From Chloroflexota bacterium (GTDB taxonomy: Bacteria; Chloroflexota; UBA11872; UBA12225): a DNA stretch of 64,000 nt. Positions 18,706-27,434 of this stretch are shown piece after piece; positions within the stretch are counted from its first letter, which is position 1, and each line of letters opens with the position of its first letter. The stretch is taken from positions 193,331 to 257,330 of the forward strand of contig JAUJOR010000006.1 of assembly GCA_030447525.1 (NCBI GenBank), given 5' to 3'. The notes beneath the pieces are model-generated. The model saw nothing but the letters and a program-made list of their open reading frames with translations, had not been told where the DNA came from and made no database searches. The translations under genes and the position numbers were made by a program.

Positions 18706-19794
18706 ATGACCGAACCGGCCGATTTCGCGGCCGAGTCGCCGCTGCTCACCTCGTACGAGCTCGCGCCGCCTGGGCGCGTGGCGAAGGAGGCCGACGCGGT
18801 GGCGGCGCTGGTGCGCCGCGCCTTCGGAGTTGCCGATCCCGCCCGCCACGTCGTGACGGTCTCGCGCTACTCCGGGTGGATCCAGTACCAGGACCGCGCG
18901 CGGCTATGGCAGGGACGCAGCGTGTCGTTGCCGCCTCGCGAGGCGATCGAGAAGACAGCGGAGCAGCGACTGGGCACGCTGCTCCGCGCGCTCTCGGATC
19001 GGCAACAGCTACCGGAGACGCTTCGGGGCCTCGTGCCCCCGCAGCTCCGACCAGCCGGAACGATCGCGATGGTCGGCATGCGCGGCGGCTACGACCATTG
19101 GCTGTGCCGCTTCGAACCGATGCTGGGCGTGGCAGTCGGCCAGCCGATGGCCCCCGTCGTCGGAAGCGTCGCCGAGCTCCGCGTCGGCGCCGACGGTGCC
19201 CTCGTCGCGTTCTCGCTGCGCTGGCGCGCGCTGACCGGTCGAACCGCGCGTCGGCCGCAGCACCCGCCGGCCGAGCGGTTGCTCAGTCCCGATGACGCCG
19301 TGCACGGCGGCTCGGGCGCGGCGCCACATGACGATGAGCAGCCGCTCCCGTTGGTGTTCGTGCTCGAGGGAGAAGGAACGCCGCAGCTGTTTCTCTCGCC
19401 GTTCTATCAGCGTCTGACGGGGCACGCGCTGGCGTACGCCAGCGCCTGTCCGTTGTCGCTGACCGTGGATCTTTGGGGAGACATGGTAACGACGGGGATG
19501 CGCCTGCGCGCGTTCGCGGCGGGTGGGTCTGGGCGTTATGACTACGAGTGGGCCGTTGCGCCGCTGAACGACCCGTTCGCGTTCGAGTCGTATGGCAACG
19601 GCAGTACGCACGACGATGGGGACCAAGGGGCGGCCACGAGCGCCATCACGGTGCCGGTTGGCGCATACCTGGTAGCCGTCCAGGTGCGCGATCGTGTCAC
19701 CGGAGGCTTCCAGCATTTTCAGCAACAGGTCTTCTGCAGTGCGCTGACCGAGGACGGCGAGCCTGCCTTGGGCGACGTGGAGTACATGCCGTGA
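18706..19794 (+). CDS. operon protein with PKD-like C-terminal domain, 362 aa
   Basis: Function is not recognised. It starts 9 nt after the 969-aa gene. Residues 1-110 are helical. About 120-250 is a beta-rich middle with an acidic linker (DDAVHGGSGAAPHDDEQ). About 270-350 shows the pattern of an Ig/PKD-like beta sandwich: LRAFAAGGSGRYDYEWAVAP, then a loop, then VPVGAYLVAVQVRDRVTGGF. Such domains usually mediate protein or carbohydrate contact outside cells, yet no signal peptide is present. The stop overlaps the next start (GTGA), indicating translational coupling. G+C is below that of the flanking IS elements. Confidence 0.8.
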   Translation: MTEPADFAAESPLLTSYELAPPGRVAKEADAVAALVRRAFGVADPARHVVTVSRYSGWIQYQDRARLWQGRSVSLPPREAIEKTAEQRLGTLLRALSDRQQLPETLRGLVPPQLRPAGTIAMVGMRGGYDHWLCRFEPMLGVAVGQPMAPVVGSVAELRVGADGALVAFSLRWRALTGRTARRPQHPPAERLLSPDDAVHGGSGAAPHDDEQPLPLVFVLEGEGTPQLFLSPFYQRLTGHALAYASACPLSLTVDLWGDMVTTGMRLRAFAAGGSGRYDYEWAVAPLNDPFAFESYGNGSTHDDGDQGAATSAITVPVGAYLVAVQVRDRVTGGFQHFQQQVFCSALTEDGEPALGDVEYMP

Positions 19795-21281
19795 GCGTGA
19801 TGACGCGCACCGTCAACAACGCCGCGACCGGCTGGAGCTACGATCTCGAGTTCGATCACCCGTCGGGCAACCCGGCGCCTAGCGGGCTGGTGCTGAAGAC
19901 GATCCGGCACGACGGCCACAATTTCGCAAAGGATGTCCGGCTGATCGGCATCTGGCTGAAGTTCGAGACCTATAACCCCGCCAGCGCAACCGTGACCGGC
20001 ACGTCCGAGCGGTTCGTGCCGCTCGACACCAGGTACTTCACTGCCGCGCCCATCCAGGAACTGAACGCGGCGGCAACGTCGACGCCCCCCACGGCGGACG
20101 TCTCGATGGCGAACTACATCTATCCCGGGCACGGGCTGCGCGCGCTGTACGTCTCGACACCGGCCGTGTTCGCGGGCATCACGAACTGCGTGATGCACGA
20201 GCTGCGGATCACGCAGATGTGGCAGTTCTCCGCGTATGGCCACTCGCCGCCACACGAACCGAGCGGCGGGCTGCATGCCGCGCGCTTCCATCCGATCACC
20301 ACGTATCGGCTGGTGCTGAATCCGAGCTTCAACGACAACGTGCCGTACACGCGTGTGGCGAGCATCCGGTTCGACTACCGGCTGCACCTGACGCTGGACC
20401 GTTCCTACAGCACGCCGGATTCGCCGTCGACGCAGCCGTTGAACCATGCCGGTCTGTTTCGCGACAACGACGTGCCGTCCGGCACGTCCCTGAGCGGGTC
20501 CGGTTTCTCTCGGGCTGCCTTCGAAGCCGTCGAGAAGCCGATTGCGCGCGAGGTCATCGCGCCGGGGCTCGTGAACGGGCTTTCTGCCGTCGATGTCGGC
20601 GCCGCGAACGGTCTGCCGCCGCGCCAACAGATCTCGCGGCTTTGGGACAACGTGCATTGGTGGGGAGCGCGGACGAGCGGCCACATCTCGGCGCCCGGCG
20701 GCTTTCATGCGGCGCACATGCACTGGCGCTGGGGAGCGCCGGTGATGGGCGGTGTGCCCTTCCTGCTCTCGCCGCCGCCGAACATCCACAATTTCCTGCA
20801 GCCGTTGCCTCAGGGACTGAACCCGCGCGACTACCTCGCGAACGGCACTATCTTCGGGGCGCTCGTCGATCCCGGGCTCTGGATTCAGACGCTGCAGGTC
20901 GCGGTCACGCGGTACGACCAGGCGCTCGATCCCGCGCACCAGCCGCTCTCGAGACTGAGCACGTCGAACTTCCGCACGCTGTTTACCAACCGCGGTACTC
21001 CTGTCGACGTCGCGGGAGGCGCCGATTGCGTGCTGTGGTACTCGGTGGAGATCCCGCGGCAGGTGACGATGCCCGTCTACCTGCCCGGCAGCAGCGGCTC
21101 GCCGACGATGCAGACGTTCCGTGCGACGACGGGCGGCTCCGTGTTCCTGCACGGGATGTTCTTCGCGCACGATGCGGAGCGCACCGGCCGATTCATCGGC
21201 GACACGGCGGCGCACTACTGGCCGCGCACGCTCGCGACCATCCAGAGTTCGCCGATCTGGGTGCGCATGGCCACCTACTGA
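19791..21281 (+). CDS. operon protein with His-rich motif, ~496 aa
   Basis: Function is not recognised. GTG at 19791 overlaps the preceding stop by four nt; ATG at 19800 is an alternative start. The protein is beta-rich with many aromatic residues. A cluster HWWGARTSGHISAPGGFHAA followed by HMHWRWG (about 290-312) offers five histidines, suggestive of metal binding. Other marked segments are YPGHGLRALYVS and SVFLHGMFFAHDAERTGRF near the C-terminus. The last codon pair (TAC TGA) belongs to the terminal repeat of the IS630 element; without the IS the gene would end MAT-TAA. It is therefore essentially full length. An oxidoreductase or structural role are both open. Confidence 0.8.
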   Translation: MSVMTRTVNNAATGWSYDLEFDHPSGNPAPSGLVLKTIRHDGHNFAKDVRLIGIWLKFETYNPASATVTGTSERFVPLDTRYFTAAPIQELNAAATSTPPTADVSMANYIYPGHGLRALYVSTPAVFAGITNCVMHELRITQMWQFSAYGHSPPHEPSGGLHAARFHPITTYRLVLNPSFNDNVPYTRVASIRFDYRLHLTLDRSYSTPDSPSTQPLNHAGLFRDNDVPSGTSLSGSGFSRAAFEAVEKPIAREVIAPGLVNGLSAVDVGAANGLPPRQQISRLWDNVHWWGARTSGHISAPGGFHAAHMHWRWGAPVMGGVPFLLSPPPNIHNFLQPLPQGLNPRDYLANGTIFGALVDPGLWIQTLQVAVTRYDQALDPAHQPLSRLSTSNFRTLFTNRGTPVDVAGGADCVLWYSVEIPRQVTMPVYLPGSSGSPTMQTFRATTGGSVFLHGMFFAHDAERTGRFIGDTAAHYWPRTLATIQSSPIWVRMATY

Positions 21282-22373
21282 TCCCTGCCGAATGCGCTAA
21301 AGCTCGTACCCGGCATGACGGATGCAGCCGCGGAGGATGTGCGGCTTGTGGCGGAGGCGCCCGACGGCGCCCTGCAGCTCGCGGCGCAGGTGGCGCAGGT
21401 CGGTGCAGCAGACATTGGCCAGCTCGACGTGCTTGAGGTGCTGCCAGACGCCCTGGTCGAGCGGATTGAGGTCGGGGGCGTAGCCGGGGAGGATCTCCAG
21501 TCGGAGGCGGTGGGCGGCGCCGGCGGCGAGGCAGTCCTTGACCGGTTGGCCCCGGTGGATCGCGGCGCCGGCCCAGATGACGAGCAGCTTGCCGGGGAGG
21601 TGGGCCAGCAGGGGCCGGAGGAAGCGCACGACGTCGGGACGCCGCAAGGCACGGCCCTCCTCGACCAACAGCAACAGCTTGCCTGGCGGCGTGACGCCGC
21701 CGCTGACGGACAGGGGAGCGCGGGTGAGCCGCACCCGCAGGACCGGCGTCTGGCCACGGGGGGCGTAGGTCCGCACGCCGCCGGGCAATACAGAGAAGCC
21801 CGATTCGTCTCCCCAGACGAGGGTACGGCCTGCTTCGGCCGCCCCCGTTTGAGCTCGGGCCACCGTTCGGCGTACCACCGCTCGACGGCCGCCGCGTCGC
21901 GTTGGGTCGCCCGCTGGCGGGGGCGCTGGGGGCTCCACCGCAGCGCGCGCAAGAGCCGGCTGACGTGCGCCGGGTGGTACCGCACCCCAAAGTGCGTCAC
22001 GATGATGGCCACGACGCGGGGCGCGGTCCACCGCTCGCCCCGGAACCCGTACGCGGCGGCGCCCCGCGCCAGCAGGGTGAGGAGCTCGCCGCGCTGCGCG
22101 GGGCCGCGCTTGGGCGGGGCGCCCGGAGAGGTCCGCCGCCGCAGCGCCGCGACCCCGCCCGCTCGCGCCCGCGACAGCCACTGGCGGACCGCCCCCTCGG
22201 TCACACCCAGCGCCGTCGCACTGGCGTTTTGCTGCCAGCCTTGGTGGGCCATCGCCCACGCGCGCCGGCGCCGGCCTTCTCGCCAGTCGTGTGGAGTGGG
22301 AAAGGGATGTTGTGCAATGCCCCCATTCCTGCAGGTCCAAGGCCACCTTTACGCCTTTTTGCAGGGATCAGTA
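21276..22373 (-). mobile_element. IS630-family insertion sequence
   Basis: Perfect 13-bp terminal repeats TACTGATCCCTGC (21276-21288) and GCAGGGATCAGTA (22361-22373) include the duplicated TA target that IS630/Tc1 elements use. The element sits in the TAA stop codon of the 19791 gene: removing one TA plus the body rejoins ACC-TAA. Confidence 0.85.
21297..22300 (-). pseudogene. IS630-family transposase in two frames
   Basis: The N-terminal half (WREGRRRRAWAMAHQGWQQN, then HTH GVTEGAVRQWLSRARAGG, to ERWPELKRGRPKQ) is in one frame. The C-terminal half (RTLVWGDESGFSVLPGG, LLVIWAGAAIHRG, LEILPGYAPDLNPLDQGVW, carrying the DDE residues) is in another. The switch lies near 21850 beside a run of five C. 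IS630 elements sometimes make transposase by programmed frameshifting across such a site, so this copy may be active. A plain indel is equally possible. Confidence 0.75.
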
Positions 22374-22377
22374 AGGG

Positions 22378-22625
22378 GGCCATGGACAAACGTCCGTGAT
22401 ACGAGACGCCATAAACCCCCCGCGGTGCCTCATTCCTCGGCATCGGCGCCCGCCGTGATCTGGAGGCCATCACTGTTGAGGGCCGCTGGCCTGGCGGGCC
22501 GGCAAGACCACTGGTCCCGGCTGTCCACCGTCGCCGACGTCCCCGTGGGTGGCTGCTCCCAGGAGGGACGGGTCCGTCGTCGGGTGCCCTGTGGCGTCTG
22601 GTATCGCGGACGTTTGTCCATGGCC
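22378..22625. repeat. 248-bp MITE-like element with 34-bp terminal inverted repeats
   Basis: The ends 22378-22411 and 22592-22625 are inverted copies, 32 of 34 positions matching (both begin GGCCATGGACAAACGTCCG). The 180-nt interior has no supported gene. It abuts the IS630 element, and a truncated gene start follows it. The repeat ends do not match those of any IS in this window. Confidence 0.75.
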
Positions 22626-22640
22626 GACTACGATGGCGCC

Positions 22641-22727
22641 ATGGCTGATCCGGAGGACATCGCGCTCGTCAAGCAGGGTGGGCCTTTCGCTCCCGGTACG
22701 TCGCCTGCGGCCGGGGCCGCCTGGTAG
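22641..22727 (+). pseudogene. start of a pentapeptide-repeat-like gene, truncated
   Basis: MADPEDIALVKQG resembles the opening of pentapeptide-repeat proteins (DPEHLAILKQG type). After about 15 codons the frame loses homology and stops at 22727. Probably a 5' remnant left by rearrangement. Confidence 0.35.
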
Positions 22728-22769
22728 GGGGCGGGTCTCCGCTACCTGGTGAAGCACGCCGACGGCCAG

Positions 22770-23285
22770 TCATCGGATCTCCCACCACACCTGGTGGACG
22801 AACAGGCGCACTGTCGGCAGGAGCTGGGTGGCCCAGGAGACGGGATACACCTCGTGAGGCAGTCGATCTGTATCGGCGTCGTAGTACAGGGAGTCATTGC
22901 GCGCTGTCGGCCCAAGGAAGGGAGCAAGGGAGACATGGGCGCGCCAGAACGGCTTGGCCCGATCGGCAGGGTCGACGAGTTCGTGGAACAGATCGATCCG
23001 CGCCTTGTGAGGCCCCTTGTCTTGGATGGGCCCTCGAGGACCCTGGTAGACGCGCGTCACCCGCGGACCTTGTATCCGCGTCGCCCCCACAGGGGGGACC
23101 GCCCACCCGCGCCAAGCGATGTAGGCGCTCAGGCTGCACTCGTAAGCGTGGTACCCGTGGAACACGGCCCCGTCCGCGAACCCGCTGCGCAGCAGCCGAC
23201 GGGCCATGCGAAGGTGACGAAACGCCAAGCCGCACCACCGCCGCTTCTCGTGTGCGTGCAGCAGCGGCGCCGAGTGCCCGGTCAC
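22770..23285 (-). CDS. HEPN-domain-like protein, partner of the upstream nucleotidyltransferase-like gene
   Basis: A helical protein of about 171 aa. GTG at 23285 overlaps the stop of the preceding gene by four nt, the arrangement typical of MNT/HEPN pairs. The first helices read RHLRMARRLLRSGFADGAVF, then HGYHAYECSLSAYIAW, the usual HEPN helix pair. A later ARNDSLYYDAD resembles the RN-x-x-x-Y/D motif of HEPN proteins. In such pairs HEPN is an RNase-like toxin and MNT its modifying antitoxin. Intermediate loops (TRIQGPRVTRVYQGPRGP) are atypical. The assignment rests on context plus motif. Confidence 0.6.
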   Translation of the reverse strand: MTGHSAPLLHAHEKRRWCGLAFRHLRMARRLLRSGFADGAVFHGYHAYECSLSAYIAWRGWAVPPVGATRIQGPRVTRVYQGPRGPIQDKGPHKARIDLFHELVDPADRAKPFWRAHVSLAPFLGPTARNDSLYYDADTDRLPHEVYPVSWATQLLPTVRLFVHQVWWEIR

Positions 23286-23788
23286 GCCCGCACGAGTAGG
23301 GGGATCCCCCTCGCAAGCGCGTCCCGCTCGAGTCGTTCGGCCACCGCCCTGGCGTGCTGCCATTCGGGCCGAGTGAGCAGCGTGAACTGCAGGAACAGCC
23401 CGCCGCCCGGCGGATCAGCGAACACGTCCTCCGCGATCTGGCGGTAGAGGGTAAATGGGCGCTCATCGCTCCGGAGGACGATCTCGAGAAGCAACTCCTC
23501 CCACGGGGCGTTCCGCAGGTCGACGCCGTGGGTCGCCCAGTCGCCCACCGCCGCGACGACTTCGATCTGGTCGCCGTAGGTCTCCCGCAGCCCGTCCAAT
23601 ACCGTGTGCAGCGTGTCCCGCAGCTGCTCGAGCTGGGCCATTGCCTGCGGGTTCGCCACGTTCGCCTCGATCAATCGCTGATCGAGGAGCGCGATCCCGT
23701 CCAGATCGAGACGCAACGGCTGCGGCGCCGACTCGGCCCGAGGATCCACCCGGCGCTCCATGGACTCGCGCAACTCGTCTGCCGGCAT
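23282..23788 (-). CDS. nucleotidyltransferase-like protein (MNT-type), start at an IS end
   Basis: About 168 aa. The C-terminal half has the fold order of minimal nucleotidyltransferases (beta strand EVVAAVGDWATHGVDLRN, a strand ELLLEIVLRS, and LQFTLLTRPEWQHARAVAER near the end). The canonical GSxxxG...DxD active site is degraded to AVGDWATHGVDLR, so catalytic activity is doubtful. It is translationally coupled to the HEPN gene. The ATG at 23788 lies inside the terminal repeat of the adjacent IS6-type element, so the native promoter and perhaps the first codons were replaced by the IS. Confidence 0.55.
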   Translation of the reverse strand: MPADELRESMERRVDPRAESAPQPLRLDLDGIALLDQRLIEANVANPQAMAQLEQLRDTLHTVLDGLRETYGDQIEVVAAVGDWATHGVDLRNAPWEELLLEIVLRSDERPFTLYRQIAEDVFADPPGGGLFLQFTLLTRPEWQHARAVAERLERDALARGIPLLVRA

Positions 23789-24613
23789 TGTCAGGTTAAC
23801 TCGGTTGGATGGTGGCGTGGGCGGGCAGTGGCGCAGGGCGGCGGCGAGCGCCTACGCGGCGGGCGCGGTGACTTGGCGCCACGTGTCGAAGCGGTGGGTG
23901 AGGAGCTGACCGTACGTACTGGCGGAGAGGAGATGCCGACGGGGGCAGAAGTGTTCGCGGATGGGGCCAAAGGCGGAGAGGAACTGCTGTGCCTGCGCCG
24001 GTGACTTGAACCGCTGCAGCACCCGTTCTCGCTTACGCGTGGGCTGATGCGAATTCTCCGCCCGGTTGTTCAAGCCCTTGTGCCGCCGGTGTTCTACCCC
24101 AGGCAGCATCCGTCGCGCCGCCGGCGGGTAGCTGGCGAGCTTGTCCGTGACCAGCACCCGCGGCCGATAGCCGAGCCCGTCCACCAGTCGGCGGACGAAG
24201 GCTTCCGCCGCCGCCTGGTTGCGCCGCTCCTGGACAGGAATGTCGAGCACCACCCCCTCCTGGTCGACGGCGCGCCACAGCCACCAGCGGCGGCTGTTCA
24301 TCTTGAGCTGCATCTCGTCGACGTGCCACTTGTCGCCAGGTTGCGGCCGGCGCCGCCGCAGGGCCGCGGCGAAGGCCGGCCCGAACTTCCGGCACCACTG
24401 GCCGATGGTTTCATAGGTGACCGCCACACCACGCGCCGCCATCAGCTCCTGGACATCCCGTAGGCTCACGTTGAAGCGGTGGTAGAGCCACACGCCGTGC
24501 GCGATCACCTCAGCGGGAAACCGGTGGCGCTTGTACAGAGCGGTGAGCGCTGCGTCAGTCTTCGGACCCATGGCTGCATCGTACCGACACGCCATCATTA
24601 ACCTGACAATGCC
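23784..24613 (-). mobile_element. IS6-type element, copy 2 (intact)
   Basis: Perfect 16-bp terminal repeats GGCATTGTCAGGTTAA (23784-23799) and its mirror (24598-24613) frame an intact transposase gene. The flanks (GTCTGCC and CGCTCGG) show no target duplication, which suggests a rearrangement after insertion. Both flanking genes begin with an ATG located in the repeat. Confidence 0.85.
23852..24598 (-). CDS. IS6-family transposase, 248 aa
   Basis: DDE transposase that moves the element by replicative transposition. An N-terminal helix-turn-helix (VSLRDVQELMAARGVAVTYE) is followed by the catalytic core: KWHVDEMQLKMNSRRWWLWR (first Asp), RVLVTDKLASYPPAARR (second Asp) and GLNNRAENSHQPTRKRER (Glu). 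Length matches the family (230-250 aa). The ATG at 24598 lies in the terminal repeat; ATG 24571 (MGPKTDAALT) is a plausible alternative. It is intact and so the best candidate for recent activity among the IS elements here. Confidence 0.9.
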   Translation of the reverse strand: MMACRYDAAMGPKTDAALTALYKRHRFPAEVIAHGVWLYHRFNVSLRDVQELMAARGVAVTYETIGQWCRKFGPAFAAALRRRRPQPGDKWHVDEMQLKMNSRRWWLWRAVDQEGVVLDIPVQERRNQAAAEAFVRRLVDGLGYRPRVLVTDKLASYPPAARRMLPGVEHRRHKGLNNRAENSHQPTRKRERVLQRFKSPAQAQQFLSAFGPIREHFCPRRHLLSASTYGQLLTHRFDTWRQVTAPAA

Positions 24614-25864
24614 CGCTCGGGACTACCTCCGCGGGCTGCTCGCCGAGGTCGAGCGCAAGAATGGTTGGCAACTGGCGGAGCAGGCCGGCTACGGCCACCC
24701 GCGAGGCATCCAGCGCGTGCTCGACCGCTACCTGTGGGACGCGGACGCCGTACGCGACGATCTGCGGCGGTACGTCGTCGAGGCACTGGGCGACCCGCGG
24801 GCGGTGCTGGCGGTGGACGAGACCAGCTTCGTCAAGCAGGGTCGGCACTCCGCCGGGGTGGCCCGACAGTATTGTGGGACGCTGGGCAAACGGGCCAACT
24901 GTCAGGTCGGGGTCTTCCTGGGCTACGCCAGCCCGAAGGGGTACGCCGGGCTCGACCGGGCGCTGTACCTGCCCCAGGAATGGACCGACGACCGCGCCCG
25001 GTGCCGCCAGGCCGGCATTCCGGACGCCGTCCCCTTCCGCACCAAGCCCCAGCTGGCGCTGGAGTTGCTGGAGCGGGCCTTGGACGGTGGGGTGCCGGCG
25101 GCCTGGGTCGTCGCGGATGCGGTCTACGGCAGCGACAGCACATTCCGCCGGGCGCTGGAGGCCCGCGCCCAGGCCTACGTCGTGGCCGTGCGCACGAACC
25201 AGCCGGTCTCCACCTGGCCGCCCTATGGCCCGCCGGCCCCGTGGACGGTCGTGGCCGCCGTGGCCGCGGCGCTGACCGCCGGCGTCGTCACGTGGACCCG
25301 TCGGAGTTGTGGCGACGGCATCCAGGGCCCTCGCGTCTATGACTGGGTCTACCTCCCGGTGCGCCCCGCGCTACGTGACGGCTGGGTGCACGCCATCCTC
25401 GTCCGCCGCCACCCCGAACGCCTGGAGGAGCTGGCCTACTCCCTGGTCTACACCCCCAGCGACACCCCCCTCGAGGAGATCCTCCGGGCCGCCGGGGCCC
25501 GCTGGACCATTGAGGAGACCTTCAAACTGGCCAAAGGACAGGTGGGACTCGACCAGTACGAGGTCCGCAGTTGGTCGGGCTGGTACCGCCACATCACCCT
25601 GGCCCTGCTGGCCCTGGCGGCCCTGACTATCGGGGCCGGGCAAAAAGGGGGACGCGCGAGACGCCCCACACTGTCTGCCCCATCCACATCCCGATCACCG
25701 TCCCCGAGATCCGCCGGCTCCTCGTCCGCTTCCTCTGGCGGCTCACCCAGCCCCCGCCCACCCTCGCCGAGGTCGTCGCCTGGTCACGCTGGCGGCGCCG
25801 CCACCAGAAGGTCGCCCAAGCCAGCCACCGCCAGCGTCGCTTGAAGCATCATGGGGAACTGTAA
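24608..25864 (+). pseudogene. IS701-family transposase, N-terminally cut by the IS6-type element and frameshifted at the C-terminus
   Basis: Catalytic core blocks are clear: AVDETSFVKQGRHSAGVARQ (first Asp), WVVADAVYGSD (second Asp) and RWTIEETFKLAKGQVGLDQY (Glu). The upstream part of the gene is missing because the IS6-type element ends at 24613, inside what is now MPARDYLRGLLAEVERKNGW. Near 25640-25670, at GCAAAAAGGGGG, the frame shifts and the usual tail (VPEIRRLLVRFLWRL, WSRWRRRHQ) continues to 25864. Two lesions make this copy inactive. Confidence 0.8.
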
Positions 25865-25878
25865 TACTAAGTCGATAG

Positions 25879-25884
25879 GCGTGG
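25879..25884 (+). repeat. half-site of the TTAYCGG-N42-GCGTGG element
   Basis: GCGTGGTTCGCGG is present, but the partner TTAYCGG expected at 25830 is replaced by IS701 sequence. This fits an older element cut by the transposon end. Confidence 0.4.
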
Positions 25885-25991
25885 TTCGCGGTAGCTGATC
25901 CGCGGCAGGGGCCGCACTAGCCGGGCCGGCGGGCGTCCCTCCGCGGGTGCCGGCGTAAGGTCGGTGGCACTAGAACCAGTGCGCGCCCGGG

Positions 25992-27291
25992 TCATACCGC
26001 CGGTGCCGGAAGCGTCGGTGAAGAGCGCGGGAAGTACTGCTCGCCGAGGAAGCGGCCCACCAGATCGCGGCGGCTGCGCACGCCCACCTTGTCGAAGACC
26101 GCCTTCAGGTGGTCCTGCACGGTGTACGGGGACACCACGAGCAGTCTCGCGATCTCCGCCGAGCTGGCGCCCGAGAGCACCTGGCGCACCACCTCGCTCT
26201 CACGCGCCGTCAGCCCGTACGCCTGCTCCAGCAGCGGCAGCACGTCGGGCGGGCGCGCCGGCTCCAGCACCACCGCGATCGTCCGCCCGGCTCCCAACGC
26301 CTCGCCCGAGGGGGTGCGCGCCGTCGGGTCCGCAGCGTGCACCAGGAGCCAGAACCCCGAACGGGTGCGGACTCGCCCGCGCCTGCTGTGCCGCCCCCGC
26401 GTCCCCGCCGGCATCCGCGGCGGAGCGGGCGGAGGCCGCCGCGCGCCCCCGCGCGCGCGGGCCGCGTACACCGCCGCCGGGAGGCGGCCGGCGCGCCCCG
26501 CGCCACCGTCTCCCGCAAATTCCGGCGACGCTCGGCGAGCCAGCGCTCCGCCGCGGGCGTCGCCGCGACGAGTTCGTACCGCTCGTCCAGCAGCAGCACG
26601 CCGCTCCCGTACTCCAAGCCCGCTGTCGCCGCGTCCGGCGCCGTGCGCCGGTCGGTGCGGGCCTCGCCCAGCAGTGCCCCCACGCGCAGTCCGCGCGCGA
26701 CCGGCGCGCTCACGCGCGCCAGGAAGGCGGCGTCCCCTCGCGTGAAGTCCGGCGCACCCGCCCGGCGGTGGAGGCTCGCGGTCGCCCAGCAGCCCCCCCA
26801 GCCACGAACGCAACGCGCAACTCGTGGTCGAGCCCCATGGGACCGTTGATCAGGCGGTAGCGCCGGCTGCGCCCGCGGCTCGCCCGCCGTTGCCTCGGAG
26901 AGGATGCCCACCGGCTCGGTCGCCCGCGCGAGCGCGCTGAACTTGGCGACGTCCTCCCACACGTACTCGTTCTCGAAGAACCGCACCGCCCCCGCCGCCG
27001 TGGCCCCCTCCATCGACTCGGTGCGGACGCGCGTGCCAGCAGGGTCCCCGGGTCGGTCGCGTTCCAGCACAGCGCGTCGAACGGCACCGCCCGGCGCAGG
27101 CGCTCCAGCAGCGCCCCGAACAGCGCGTCCGGCGCGAGGCCGCGCGCACACGCGCTCCACCTCCCGCACCGCCCGAGTCCCAGCGCGGCGGACGTGCCCG
27201 GGGACGGTCCGGCAGCCCGCGGGAACACGGCTGCTCCGTGCTCGCCCTGCTCGCGGTGGTCGCGGTGGTCGCCGGAGACCGAGCGGCTCAT
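25992..27291 (-). pseudogene. LuxR-family transcriptional regulator, several frameshifts
   Basis: A DNA-binding regulator of about 400 residues if repaired. The C-terminal GerE/LuxR helix-turn-helix is intact (YGLTARESEVVRQVLSGASS, then AEIARLLVVSPYTVQDHLKA). The N-terminal sensing region is spread over frames: DALFGALLERLRRAVPFDAL near 27110, FFENEYVWEDVAKFSALARA near 26960 and LEYGSGVLLLDERYELVAA near 26600. At least four frame changes are needed. It diverges from the cupin gene at 27435 with 143 nt between, so it may have regulated that gene. Indel errors or decay are both possible. Confidence 0.75.
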
Positions 27292-27434
27292 CGCACCAGT
27301 CTACCGCCGCGCCTCCCGCTGGCGCGCGCCTCTTGCCTCGCCGGCGCGCCGAAGATCCCAGGTTTCTGGGATTTCGCCGGCGCGCGCCACCGCCCGATAC
27401 TCGTCACACCAGGAAGAGAGAAAGAGAGAGCCAC

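Noticed and set aside
16978..18849. 623-aa minus-strand ORF
   Set aside because: It is the antisense shadow of the 969-aa operon gene, rich in Arg and without recognisable domains.
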